From: Phycisphaerales bacterium
Lineage (GTDB): Bacteria; Planctomycetota; Phycisphaerae; Phycisphaerales; UBA1924
Reading direction: 5' to 3'
NCBI GenBank assembly: GCA_029260395.1
Contig: JAJDDJ010000013.1
Coordinates: forward strand, 372,001 to 436,000
Length of the DNA stretch: 64,000 nucleotides
The notes below the pieces were generated by a model. The model was not told where the DNA came from and ran no database searches. It saw only the letters and a program-made list of their open reading frames with translations. The position numbers were made by a program, and so were the translations under genes. Positions 1 to 8,842 of the stretch are shown in pieces. Every line of letters starts with the position of its first letter. The first letter of the stretch is position 1.

Positions 1-2
1 AA

Positions 3-338
3 TCCGCACTCGATCTGAGCGATACCTCGCTACAAGCACAAGTTCAGGAAGTCCCCATCCAGCTTGGCTCAGCGGCCCTTGATGCCGTGTCCATCCCCGG
101 CGGGCTCATCGCCTACCACCAGGCCAAGACCCGCTTCAGCCCAGACGTCACCTACCAGCGGACCTTGCGAGCGAGTGCCCCGGCCCAAGCGAGCAGCCCG
201 GCCGACGCCTCGATGGCACCAACCCGGCCGAGTGAACCTGAGCGAACGCTCCACGATCGATCGTCCGTCTCCACGCCGGTGATAGGCCAGATGACCCCGG
301 TCGTGCCCAGCCCCGCCGCCAGCGAGCCCAGGCAGTGA
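3..338 (+). CDS. C-terminal end of an unidentified protein (partial)
   Basis: This frame is open from the window edge to a TGA at 336-338, so only the last 111 residues are visible. The first half is ordinary sequence. The second half is a low-complexity tail rich in Pro, Ala, Ser and Thr. The stop lies inside the GTG start of the following rhodanese gene, which argues for a real co-translated gene. The stretch LIAYHQAKTRFSPDV followed by an RT-like segment loosely recalls the C-terminal helix of flagellar rod proteins of the FlgB/FlgC type, but this is too weak to name it. Confidence 0.5.
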   Translation, partial: SALDLSDTSLQAQVQEVPIQLGSAALDAVSIPGGLIAYHQAKTRFSPDVTYQRTLRASAPAQASSPADASMAPTRPSEPERTLHDRSSVSTPVIGQMTPVVPSPAASEPRQ

Positions 339-784
339 GCAGCGAGGCCGATTGTTGCCGGGGTGTTCCATGCGGCCACCCTTACCTGCCCACGCTCGAA
401 GTCGGCCCGGAGTACGCCGCGGGCGCGCTCTCAGGCAAAGACCGCCCCGCGCCGCTGCTCATCGATTGCCGGCGCGACGAAGAGGTCGAGGCCGTCGCGC
501 TGCCGGGCAACCTGCACATCCCGCTCGATGAACTCGCTGCGCGCACGCGAGAAGTCGAAGCCGCGCTCACGGCCCGTGCCGAGCCCAAGAACGCCGAGAT
601 CCTCGTCATGTGCCACCACGGCAGGCGCTCCCTGTACGCCGCCAACACGCTCAAGGCCGCGGGCTTCGAGGGCGCTCGCTCCATCGTCGGCGGGATCGAC
701 CTCTGGTCGCGAACCATCGACCCGAGCATCCCGCGCTACACCAAGCTCGGCAGCCTCATCACCCTGCTTCCGGCAGGGCAGTAG
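335..784 (+). CDS. Rhodanese-domain sulfurtransferase-like protein
   Basis: Single-domain rhodanese of 149 residues. A Leu-Ile-Asp-Cys-Arg segment near residue 44 opens the domain. The active-site loop CHHGRRS near residues 92-98 has the family pattern Cys-x-x-Gly-x-Arg-Ser, with Cys as the sulfur-accepting residue. A GGIDLW motif closes the domain. Such proteins carry persulfide sulfur or act in redox and thiol chemistry in the cytoplasm; the acceptor cannot be told from sequence. The GTG start overlaps the upstream stop by four bases (GTGA), so the two are probably translationally coupled. The N-terminus holds three extra cysteines (CC and a single C within residues 7-13), which is unusual. 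It converges on carA with about 20 bases between. Confidence 0.85.
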   Translation: MSSEADCCRGVPCGHPYLPTLEVGPEYAAGALSGKDRPAPLLIDCRRDEEVEAVALPGNLHIPLDELAARTREVEAALTARAEPKNAEILVMCHHGRRSLYAANTLKAAGFEGARSIVGGIDLWSRTIDPSIPRYTKLGSLITLLPAGQ

Positions 785-805
785 CACCGAAGGGCAGAAG
801 CTGGC

Positions 806-2002
806 TTAGCAGGTCGAGGCCGCGCGCTCGGCTCGCACCTCGTGCATTGATGCCACGAACCGGTCGAACAGCAAGGCCCCGTCGTGCGGCCCGGGCGATG
901 CCTCGGGGTGGAACTGCACCCCAAACACAGGCCGGTCCACCAATTCGAAGCCCGCGATGGTCTGGTCGTTGAGGTGCCTGTGCGTGACCCGGCCGCCCGC
1001 TTGTTCGAGCGACTCGGCCTCGACCGCAAACCCGTGGTTCTGGCTCGTGATCGCCACCCGTCCCGCCGAGGTCTCCAGCACCGGCTGGTTGATGCCGCGA
1101 TGCCCAAAGGGCAGCTTGAACGTCTTGGCCCCGATCGCCAAAGCGAGCAACTGGTGCCCCAGGCATATACCGAAGACCGGTATCGCGGGTTCGTGCGCGA
1201 CCACGCCGCGGAGCGTTTCGATCGTGCCCTCTACCGCTGCCGGATCGCCCGGCCCGTTCGACACAAACACCCCGTCGATCTCGCCAGCCTCAAACCGCTG
1301 AATGATGCTGTCCACATCGGTATCGTGCGGCACCACCAACACGTCGCACCCGCGCGTGGCGAGATGCCGAAGGATGTTGTGCTTGGCACCGCAGTCGAAC
1401 GCCAGAACGCTCGGGCTGTCTGAGCCGCTGCAAGCACCAGCGTGCCAGTCGCCGAGCGTCTGGTCCCAGTTTGACTCCACATCGCAGCCAACCTCGGGCA
1501 CGAGGTTCTGCCCCGCCATGCCGGTAGCTCCTCGTGCGAGTGCCAGCAGAACCTGGTCGCTCTTGGATTCGTCGTCGCTTAGCACTCCCGCCATCGCGCC
1601 TGTGGCGCGGATCCGACGGGTCAGCGCCCGCGTGTCGATCCCAGCCAGCCCCAGCACACCCTGCTCGCACAGGTACGCATCGAGCCCGCCCGTCGAGCGG
1701 TAGTTGCTCGCCCGCCGGGCCAACTCGCGGACCACAAACCCAGCGACCTGCACCCGTCCAGACTCGACGTCCGCCGGGTTCACACCGGTGTTGCCGATCA
1801 GCGGGAACGTCTCAACGAGTATCTGGTTGCGGTACGACGGGTCGGTCAGCGATTCCTGGTAGCCGCTCATCGCCGTGTTGAACACGACCTCAGCGAGCGA
1901 GGTCACGCCCCGGGCTCCAAACGCGGTACCCCGAAAGATCGAGCCGTCGGCCAGCACCAGCCGGCCCGTCCGAAGCTCGCCCTTAGTCAGCGGTGTTGGC
2001 AT
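806..2002 (-). CDS. carA: Carbamoyl-phosphate synthase small (glutaminase) subunit
   Basis: CarA hydrolyses glutamine and channels ammonia to the large subunit CarB for carbamoyl phosphate, feeding pyrimidine and arginine synthesis. The 398-residue product has the CarA-specific N-terminal domain (residues 1-190, with FNTAMSGYQESLTDPSY) and a class I glutamine amidotransferase domain. The catalytic triad is visible: Cys280 in FGICLGHQ, His365 and Glu367 in QFHPEAS. The ATG at 2002 is chosen because conserved homology begins there; a longer frame to 2179 would run into the divergent priA gene. The starts of carA and priA are only 18 bases apart, so their promoters must overlap each other's genes. 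carB is not in the window. Confidence 0.97.
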   Translation of the reverse strand: MPTPLTKGELRTGRLVLADGSIFRGTAFGARGVTSLAEVVFNTAMSGYQESLTDPSYRNQILVETFPLIGNTGVNPADVESGRVQVAGFVVRELARRASNYRSTGGLDAYLCEQGVLGLAGIDTRALTRRIRATGAMAGVLSDDESKSDQVLLALARGATGMAGQNLVPEVGCDVESNWDQTLGDWHAGACSGSDSPSVLAFDCGAKHNILRHLATRGCDVLVVPHDTDVDSIIQRFEAGEIDGVFVSNGPGDPAAVEGTIETLRGVVAHEPAIPVFGICLGHQLLALAIGAKTFKLPFGHRGINQPVLETSAGRVAITSQNHGFAVEAESLEQAGGRVTHRHLNDQTIAGFELVDRPVFGVQFHPEASPGPHDGALLFDRFVASMHEVRAERAASTC

Positions 2003-2020
2003 CGGAGTAGAGTCTAGTCC

Positions 2021-4372
2021 GTGTCCGCCGAGCAATCGCTCTTTCCTGATGACTCTCCGCCCGATGTCGGCCCCGATGCGCGGTTCGTGCGGGTTGCCGT
2101 CGAACGCGGGCTCGATGCCAACTGGTCGCCGGGCGATGCCCAGGGCCTCACCTACTCGACGCTCGATGCCACGCTCCACCCCGGCTGCGCCGTCACCGTT
2201 CCGCTGGGACGATCCAACAGCCAGGTCCGCGGTATCGTCCTTGAGGCCGGAGGCTCATCGCTACTAGGCGACCTCTCGCCCGCCAAGGTCAAAGCCGCCA
2301 TAGGGCTAGCCGACCCGCCGCTACCGGCCTCCCTCGTTGAACTCGGCATCTGGCTCTCGACCTACTACGTCTGCCCGCTCGGGATGGCGTTCGCCTCCAT
2401 GGTCCCCGCAGCCGTAAAAAAGGCCACCGGCGCGCGCACAGAGACCCGCCTCCAGCCCGCGCCCGACGCAGCCGAGGCCGCCGCCACACTCAAACTCCCA
2501 CCGACCGCCCAAGCCGCGTGGAACGCGATCGGGGCACTCGATCCAGCACCCTTCCCGTGCACTCCAAAGGCCCTTCGCGATGCGCTCGCGATTCGTTCGC
2601 TCGCTCCCATCAGTCGGCTCACCAAGCTCGGCCTGCTCGTCGCAACTTCAGCCGACACGGTGCGCACGTCGGAGGTTCGCGGCTTCGAGGACGCGGCATC
2701 CTCCGCGACCGCGCCGACTCCAACCGATGACCAGCGCCGCGTCATCGAGGGCATCTCCGATTCGCTCGGCTCGTTCCACACCCACCTGCTGCTCGGCGTG
2801 ACCGGCTCGGGCAAGACCGAGGTCTATATCCGTCTGGTCGAGCGCACGCTGCTAGCGGGCCGCAGCGCCATCGTGCTCGTCCCCGAGATCGCGCTGACCC
2901 CGCAGGCCGCTGTGCGATACGCCTCACGCCTTGGCCACGAGCAGGTCGTGGTGCTGCATTCGGGGCTAACCGCATCCCAGCGGCACGCGGGCTGGCGAAG
3001 GCTGGCCGAGGGTTCAGCAAGAGTCGCCGTCGGCGCGCGCTCAGCCATATTCGCACCGCTCGACAACGTCGGCATCTTCATCGTCGACGAGGAGCACGAC
3101 GCTTCGTTCAAACAAGACCAGCTCCCCCGCTACCACGGCCGAGATGTCGCCATCAAGCGCGCCCAGATCGAACGCGCGACCGTCGTGCTCGGCTCGGCCA
3201 CGCCCTCTCTCGAGAGCTTCGCCAACACCCGCACCGATCGTTCAACACTCTGGCGCATGGACAGCCGAGTCGGTGGTGCCAAGCTCCCCGAAGTACGCCT
3301 CGTGGACATGCGCACGGAGGCCCGTCAAGCAAAGCCCGCTGAGCACAACCGGCCCGAGCTCATCGGACCCACGCTCGCGGCGGCTCTGACCGGCACACTC
3401 GACCAAGGCGGCCAGGCAATCCTCCTCCTCAATCGACGGGGGTTTGGTCGACGTATCGGGTGCGTTGATCGGGCCTGCGGCTGGACGCTCGCGTGCGACC
3501 ATTGCGATGCCAACCTCGTTTGGCACAAGGCCTCCGACCTGCCGGGAGCGGGCACGATGCGCTGCCACCATTGCCTCGCCGAGCAGCGACTCGCCAGCCG
3601 GTGCCCGGCGTGCGCCAAAGCCGTGCGCGCGTTGCAGGTCGGTACCCAACGCCTCGAACACGCACTGGCCGCGTGGCTCGGTTTGGTTGCGGGCGAGTCG
3701 CTGCTTCGACTCGATGCCGATGTCGCCTCAATCAGCGGCGGCATGCTCGATGTCTTGGACCGCTTTGCGTCCGGCGAAGGCCGCGTGCTACTTGGCACGC
3801 AGATGGTGGCCAAAGGGCTTGACTTCCACAACGTGCGTTTGGTTGGCGTGCTCGATGCGGACCAGTCGCTGGCGATCCCTGACTTTCGGGCCGCCGAGCG
3901 CACGTTCCAACTCGTCGCGCAGGTCGCCGGCCGCGCCGGACGCGGCAAGCACGCTGGCCGAGTCATCGTGCAGACGCACGAGCCGACCTCGGCTGCGATT
4001 CTGGCCGCCGCCAAGCACGACTACGACGCGTTTGCGCGCACCGAGCTGCGCCACCGATCACAGGCATGCTTGCCTCCGGCGAGGCGGATGGTCAGGCTCA
4101 TCGCCCGCGACCGTGACCACGTCAAGGCGCTCGCCGCTGCCCAGTCGCTCGCAGATGCGGTGCGTGCGCACGACGCCGAGCGACAGATCGAGGTGCTCGG
4201 CCCGATGCCCTGCGTGATCGCACGCATCGCGGATCAGTTCCGCTTCGCCGTCGAACTGCTCTCCCCAAAGGCCACGACGCTCCAGAGGGTGCTCGGAGAT
4301 GCCCGGGCTGAGGGCCTGCTCAAGAGCGATCGACAAACCGCTATCGATGTGGACCCGGTATCGCTGCTCTGA
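2021..4372 (+). CDS. priA: Primosomal replication-restart helicase PriA
   Basis: PriA is a 3'-to-5' superfamily 2 helicase that recognises stalled forks and reloads the replisome. The 783-residue protein has an N-terminal DNA-binding region (about 1-230), Walker A GVTGSGKTEV (Lys265), a DEEH Walker B box at 356-359, and a zinc-binding region near residues 482-535 with eight cysteines in four Cys-x2/4-Cys pairs, the canonical PriA count. The helicase C-lobe carries GTQMVAKGLDF and VAGRAGR. The start is GTG. The gene is divergent from carA and is followed after 20 bases by murD, probably in one transcript. Nothing essential is missing. Confidence 0.97.
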   Translation: MSAEQSLFPDDSPPDVGPDARFVRVAVERGLDANWSPGDAQGLTYSTLDATLHPGCAVTVPLGRSNSQVRGIVLEAGGSSLLGDLSPAKVKAAIGLADPPLPASLVELGIWLSTYYVCPLGMAFASMVPAAVKKATGARTETRLQPAPDAAEAAATLKLPPTAQAAWNAIGALDPAPFPCTPKALRDALAIRSLAPISRLTKLGLLVATSADTVRTSEVRGFEDAASSATAPTPTDDQRRVIEGISDSLGSFHTHLLLGVTGSGKTEVYIRLVERTLLAGRSAIVLVPEIALTPQAAVRYASRLGHEQVVVLHSGLTASQRHAGWRRLAEGSARVAVGARSAIFAPLDNVGIFIVDEEHDASFKQDQLPRYHGRDVAIKRAQIERATVVLGSATPSLESFANTRTDRSTLWRMDSRVGGAKLPEVRLVDMRTEARQAKPAEHNRPELIGPTLAAALTGTLDQGGQAILLLNRRGFGRRIGCVDRACGWTLACDHCDANLVWHKASDLPGAGTMRCHHCLAEQRLASRCPACAKAVRALQVGTQRLEHALAAWLGLVAGESLLRLDADVASISGGMLDVLDRFASGEGRVLLGTQMVAKGLDFHNVRLVGVLDADQSLAIPDFRAAERTFQLVAQVAGRAGRGKHAGRVIVQTHEPTSAAILAAAKHDYDAFARTELRHRSQACLPPARRMVRLIARDRDHVKALAAAQSLADAVRAHDAERQIEVLGPMPCVIARIADQFRFAVELLSPKATTLQRVLGDARAEGLLKSDRQTAIDVDPVSLL

Positions 4373-4392
4373 ATGGGTACATTGGAGCCAAT

Positions 4393-5730
4393 ATGAACCA
4401 ATGGGCGGGCAAACGTGCGACGGTGATGGGCCTTGGCCGGTTCGGCGGCGGGGTCGGCGTTGCCTCTTGGCTCGCTCGGCAGGGCACCGAAGTGCTGGTC
4501 ACCGATCTGCTCGAAGCACCAGCCCTTGCCGAGCCAATCGCAGAGCTCGAACGTACCGCCCCAAACGGCTCGATCAGTTACGCCCTCGGGACGCACGATC
4601 CACAGCACTTCGTCGAGACCGACGCGGTCATCGTCAACCCAGCGGTGCCAAAGCCCTGGCTCAACCCGCACGTACGAGCCGCCGCCTCCGCGGGTGTCCG
4701 CGTCACGACCGAAATAGAACTCGTCGTTGAACATCTACCCAACCGAAGCCGCGTCATTGGCGTGACCGGCTCGGTCGGTAAGTCCACGACTGCTGCCATG
4801 ATCGATCACATGCTCGCCCCAACCGATGCGGGCAGCGTGCTCGGTGGCAACATCGGTGGCACCTTGCTCAACCAGCTTGACGCGCTGCCCGCGAGCCGCT
4901 GGGTTGTGCTCGAGCTGTCCAGCGCCATGCTCTGGTGGATCAACCGCGCGCACACGCTCAGCGGTCGTCTGCCCAGCCAGTGGTCGCCGGGCCTGAGCGT
5001 GATCACGCCCTTTGCGCCCAACCACCTCGATTGGCACGACGACGCAGCCCATTACGAGGACGCCAAACGCTCACTGCTCGAGGGCCAACAGCCGGGCGAC
5101 CACGCTGTGTTTGCGGCTTCCGCACCCGACTGGCCCGTGGCGCCGGGCGCGCGCGCCCAGCAAGCGGGCGAACTGGCTGAGCGTTGCACGCTCGCGGTGC
5201 CCGGCGGGCACAACCGCGACAACGCGGCGCTCGCTTTGTCAGCGGTCCTCGCCAGCGGGGCCACGACCGAAGATGAAGCGGTTGAGTCGCTGCGTTCGTT
5301 CCCCGGCCTTCCCCACCGCTTGCAAGCCCTGGGCGAGTTCGCAGCCAGGCACGGCACCATTCGTGCGTTCAACGACTCCAAGTCCACAACGCCCGAGGCC
5401 ACGGTGCGCGCCGTCGAGGCTGTCGTACCGCTTGGACCGGTACGCCTTATCGCGGGCGGGTACGACAAGGGCGTGAGCCTGGATGCGATCAACAGCTTGC
5501 CGCTCGCGGGTCTCTACGCGATCGGGGCCACGGCGGCCATGCTCAAGGGCCAATCGTGCTGCACACTTGAGGTCGCCGTCGAGCGTGCCATGAACGATGC
5601 GCACGAGGGCGATGTCATCCTGCTGAGCCCAGGCTGTGCGTCCTGGGACCAGTTCACCAACTTTACCCAGCGCGGCGATTACTTTATCCAGGCGCTCCAT
5701 GCGCACGCGAGGCAAGGGAGCCCCACATGA
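4393..5730 (+). CDS. murD: UDP-N-acetylmuramoylalanine--D-glutamate ligase
   Basis: MurD adds D-glutamate to UDP-MurNAc-L-Ala during cytoplasmic peptidoglycan precursor synthesis. The 445-residue protein shows the three Mur ligase domains: an N-terminal Rossmann-like UDP-binding part (GLGRFGGG), a central ATPase (GVTGSVGKSTT, Lys130) and a C-terminal domain with HRLQALGE, NDSKSTTPEA, AGGYDKG and LLSPGCASWDQF, all MurD signatures. The usual P-loop is TGTNGKTT; here the Thr-Asn before the Gly-Lys is Ser-Val. It stands alone, not in a dcw cluster. The stop overlaps the next gene's ATG (ATGA), so translation is coupled. Confidence 0.93.
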   Translation: MNQWAGKRATVMGLGRFGGGVGVASWLARQGTEVLVTDLLEAPALAEPIAELERTAPNGSISYALGTHDPQHFVETDAVIVNPAVPKPWLNPHVRAAASAGVRVTTEIELVVEHLPNRSRVIGVTGSVGKSTTAAMIDHMLAPTDAGSVLGGNIGGTLLNQLDALPASRWVVLELSSAMLWWINRAHTLSGRLPSQWSPGLSVITPFAPNHLDWHDDAAHYEDAKRSLLEGQQPGDHAVFAASAPDWPVAPGARAQQAGELAERCTLAVPGGHNRDNAALALSAVLASGATTEDEAVESLRSFPGLPHRLQALGEFAARHGTIRAFNDSKSTTPEATVRAVEAVVPLGPVRLIAGGYDKGVSLDAINSLPLAGLYAIGATAAMLKGQSCCTLEVAVERAMNDAHEGDVILLSPGCASWDQFTNFTQRGDYFIQALHAHARQGSPT

Positions 5731-6521
5731 ACACGCCGATGATTGTCACCTGGCTTGCATGGCTGGTCTTGGCTCCCGCTGTGCACTCGCAAGACGTAAT
5801 TCCGAGTGATCCTCTCCACGGGTTTGCTGCCATCTCGGAGCACGTTCGCGTCAACATTGATGAGCGGATCGTCGAGTTTGACGGCTTTGTCGCCATCGAC
5901 TCCCACAACGAGGTCACGCCCGATGTGTACCTCGAAGTCATCGCCTGTCGAGTCGACACCCGCGAGCACGAGGCGCTGGTTGCAACCCACGCGTTGGCCT
6001 CGCAGGTCCACGCCGCTCTGCTCGCAGCGGGCTTCGAGCCGGGCGCGCCGGGGCGTTGGGAACGCGGCGAGCCCGTCGCTCCAACCGGCCAACGAGTGCG
6101 CATCGAGTTGATTGTGCCCGAGCAACCCGAGTTGGCGACGGACCCGCGCACGTGGATCCGTTCCAACGAACGAGACCAGTCGCTGCTTGAGTGGGGAGCC
6201 GATCAGCCCGAGTCCCGCGGCTGGGTGTTCGCAGGCTCACGGATGATGGCGATCAAACAGCTCGACGGCGGCGAACGCGAGGTCTACGGCGCGGACGGCA
6301 CGGGCCAGCTCATCGGTCTGCACACCTTTGGCACCGAGACCATTGCGTGGGCCCGCGTGCTCTCGCCCGATGCGGGACAACTTGAACCCGAGTGGCTCGC
6401 CGATGCGAGCATCGTTCCGAAGATCGGAACGCCCGTGATCGTGCGGCTGTCAGCAGCCGAGCCCGCTAGCGAGCCCGAAGCTTCAGTTCCTGCGTCTGGC
6501 CGTCCTCGCCTCGAACCGTAA
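5727..6521 (+). CDS. Secreted YdjY-domain protein
   Basis: The 264-residue product begins with a signal peptide ending near HSQ (residue 22). Residues 35-125 match the YdjY-type domain found in many planctomycete proteins: a strand pattern IVEFDGFVA, then YLEVIAC, REHEAL and VHAALLAAGFEPG. The function of this domain is unknown; it is thought to be periplasmic. The C-terminal half has no recognisable domain and ends in an Ala/Glu/Pro-rich tail. Its ATG overlaps the murD stop by four bases. Its last 56 bases overlap the end of the convergent HtrA protease gene. Confidence 0.78.
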   Translation: MNTPMIVTWLAWLVLAPAVHSQDVIPSDPLHGFAAISEHVRVNIDERIVEFDGFVAIDSHNEVTPDVYLEVIACRVDTREHEALVATHALASQVHAALLAAGFEPGAPGRWERGEPVAPTGQRVRIELIVPEQPELATDPRTWIRSNERDQSLLEWGADQPESRGWVFAGSRMMAIKQLDGGEREVYGADGTGQLIGLHTFGTETIAWARVLSPDAGQLEPEWLADASIVPKIGTPVIVRLSAAEPASEPEASVPASGRPRLEP

Positions 6522-7860
6522 ACGTGACCTCTCGGCCCGCAAGCAGGCCGCTCTGCACGAGCTGGCTCACGAGTCTGGAGCCCGTTGGAACGCTCTGGCC
6601 GTCAACCGCACTGATGAGCTGGCCCTGCTGAAACCCCGCCTCCTCGGCGGGGGACTGTGGCCGAATTTGTGCGACTACTACGCCCTCGTCTGCCATGACA
6701 ACCATGCCCAGGCTAAAGAGCTCGCGCAGAGCCGGCTGACCGGCGAACTCGCTCGCGGCGAACTCATCCAGCACGACCGTCGTGGTGCGCGTCTCCCCGT
6801 TGCGCACGTAGCTCAGCTCGATCGGTTCGCCCGGCGCCGTGCTCGAAATCTGTGAACGCAGCACGTTCACGCCGGTGATCGTCTGGCCATCGATGGTGAG
6901 AATGATGTCGCCACGTTTCAGCCCGGCCCGGTCCGCCGGGCCGCCGGGACTGACCTGCGGGATCGATACCCCGTAGCCGTTGTACACCGTGCGGTCCGCG
7001 ATGGGCCTAGACCTGTTACTTGGAAGCGAGATGCCAAGAAAGCCCCTGCGGACCTCGCCCCGCTCGATGAGCTGGTCGACGACGGACTCGATCGTGCGCA
7101 GCGGGATTGCGAACGAGATGCCCGCAGACTGGCCCGACGTGGTGCCCGAAGACTCGCTACCCGTCGCGATGGCGACGTTCATGCCCACCACCCGTCCTCG
7201 CACATCCACGAGCGGCCCGCCCGAGTTGCCCGGGTTGACGGCCGCATCAGTCTGGATGTAGTTCGTAAAGCCCTCGTCGAGCACAACCGCTCCGCGCGGG
7301 TCGCGGCCCAGCGCTGAGATAATGCCCTCGGACATCGAGAACTTGAATCCGAACGGCGAGCCGAACGCGTACACCCGCTCGCCCTGACGGGGCATCTCTC
7401 CGGTCGCGCGATTCGCTGGCACGATGCCCGCTGTGGTCGGCAGCTTGAAGACCGCGATATCGGTGAACGGGTCCGAGCCAACCCGCGAGAGGCTGTACAC
7501 CCGGCCATCCGAGAGTTCAGCGGTCACGCGATCGCTGCCGCGCACCACATGGGAGTTGGTGACCACGTGGCCCGCGTCGTCATAGATCCAGCCCGAGCCG
7601 GACGATCCCGTGCCTCGCCGGGCATTGGCGACGACATCAAGGTGCACCACCGATGGTCTGGCGAGGTCGGCGACCGACTGCGTGGCCTGACTCAGGCGTT
7701 CGAGGATGTCGTCGTCGCTGAGCGTGAGCCTGGCGAGCTGGATTCGCGCCTCCGTCTGAGCGAAACCGACCCGCCGAGCAATGACGGGAGCCAGCAGCGT
7801 GGAAGCGGTCACCGCGAACAGCAGCAGGAGCGCGGGTGCAAAGGCAATAAATCGGCGCAT
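6466..7860 (-). CDS. Periplasmic HtrA/DegP-type serine protease with two PDZ domains
   Basis: Envelope quality-control protease of 464 residues. An uncleaved or cleavable hydrophobic N-terminus (residues 3-27) directs export. The trypsin-like domain shows the triad His104 (TNSHVV), Asp134 (FTDIAV) and Ser213 (NPGNSGGPL). Two PDZ domains follow, the first from about residue 275 (RRGFLGIS, then RAGLKRGDIIL) and the second near residues 385-460 (EEAGFQQGQLI). The ATG at 7860 is preceded by a strong AGGAGG-type ribosome site, so the longer frame to 8052 is rejected. Its 3' end overlaps the convergent YdjY-domain gene by 56 bases. Confidence 0.94.
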   Translation of the reverse strand: MRRFIAFAPALLLLFAVTASTLLAPVIARRVGFAQTEARIQLARLTLSDDDILERLSQATQSVADLARPSVVHLDVVANARRGTGSSGSGWIYDDAGHVVTNSHVVRGSDRVTAELSDGRVYSLSRVGSDPFTDIAVFKLPTTAGIVPANRATGEMPRQGERVYAFGSPFGFKFSMSEGIISALGRDPRGAVVLDEGFTNYIQTDAAVNPGNSGGPLVDVRGRVVGMNVAIATGSESSGTTSGQSAGISFAIPLRTIESVVDQLIERGEVRRGFLGISLPSNRSRPIADRTVYNGYGVSIPQVSPGGPADRAGLKRGDIILTIDGQTITGVNVLRSQISSTAPGEPIELSYVRNGETRTTTVVLDEFAASEFAGQPALRELFSLGMVVMADEGVVVAQIRPQSPAEEAGFQQGQLISAVDGQSVPTGSRLVSQLVQSGLLAGREVTFTVRGEDGQTQELKLRAR

Positions 7861-7943
7861 CTTCGGGGCCTCCTGCCATCCCTGCCATCTGAATTTCGAA
7901 CGGCAGCGTGCCGCACTCATCGGTTCAATTCGGTTCCGGCCTT

Positions 7944-8819
7944 CTAACGGTTGCCCATTCGGGATTGTTCCGGGGCCGCTTCGACCGATTTGGCGGGTCT
8001 CATGGTGTACCCCTTGCCCCCGAGTTCGCTGCGGGCGACTCGTGCGACCCATTCCCGGCCAGCCTGAACGATCGGCTCAGCAAGTTGGGCCGCGGGCAGA
8101 GCGAACCTAGGCGGGTGGGTGCTCAGCCCCAGCAGGTCGTGAACCACGAGAATCTGGCCGTGACAGCCGGTGCCCGCGCCGATCCCGATGACAGGCACGC
8201 TGGTCGCCTCCACCACTCGAAGGGTCACTTCCGAAGGCACGGCTTCGATCAAGAGCAGCACCGCTCCGGCTGACTCGAGCGCTCTCGCATCGCGGACGAT
8301 CCGCTCGGCCTCGGGCTCGGATCGACCGGCAGCGGTGTAGCCGCTGGTCAGGGCGGCGGTCTGGGGTCTCGACCCGACGTGCGCGCACACCGGAATGCCC
8401 GCCCGCGTCATCCGATCGATCAATGGAGCCAGCGACTCGTCGGCTTCCAGCTTGACCGAATCCGCCTGGCCCTCGGTCATGAACCGCCCAGCGTTGGCCA
8501 TCGCCTCGTCGGGCGAGGCCTGGTAGCTCATGAAAGGCATGTCGGCCATCACGTGCGCGTGGCTCGCGCCACGGCGAACCGCAGCCGTGATGCACATCGC
8601 AAAGTCGATCGGCATATGGATCGTGCGCGGCAGGCCCAAGACGACCTCTGCGGCTGAGTCGCCAGCGAGCAGCACGTGCACGCCAGCTTCGTCCATCAGC
8701 CGGGCCATCGTGGCGTCGTAGACGGCCAGACACGCGAAAGGCTCGCGGGCCTTGGCCATCGCGGAGAGCGTGCGAAGCGTGACGGGTGAACGAGCATCGG
8801 CGGATTCTGACGGTTGCAT
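7944..8819 (-). CDS. panB: 3-methyl-2-oxobutanoate hydroxymethyltransferase
   Basis: PanB transfers a hydroxymethyl group from methylene-tetrahydrofolate to alpha-ketoisovalerate, the first committed step of pantothenate and CoA synthesis. The 291-residue product has the family motifs VYDATMARLMDEAGV, LLAGDS (metal-site Asp), VMADMPFMSY, a SVKLE segment (ligand Glu), PVCAHVGSRPQ and IGIGAGTGCHGQILV. The ATG at 8819 is preferred to an in-frame TTG nine bases upstream. Its start lies 23 bases from the divergent methyltransferase gene. panC and panD are not in the window. Confidence 0.95.
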   Translation of the reverse strand: MQPSESADARSPVTLRTLSAMAKAREPFACLAVYDATMARLMDEAGVHVLLAGDSAAEVVLGLPRTIHMPIDFAMCITAAVRRGASHAHVMADMPFMSYQASPDEAMANAGRFMTEGQADSVKLEADESLAPLIDRMTRAGIPVCAHVGSRPQTAALTSGYTAAGRSEPEAERIVRDARALESAGAVLLLIEAVPSEVTLRVVEATSVPVIGIGAGTGCHGQILVVHDLLGLSTHPPRFALPAAQLAEPIVQAGREWVARVARSELGGKGYTMRPAKSVEAAPEQSRMGNR

Positions 8820-8842
8820 CGATCCCAAGTATACGCAGGGCC

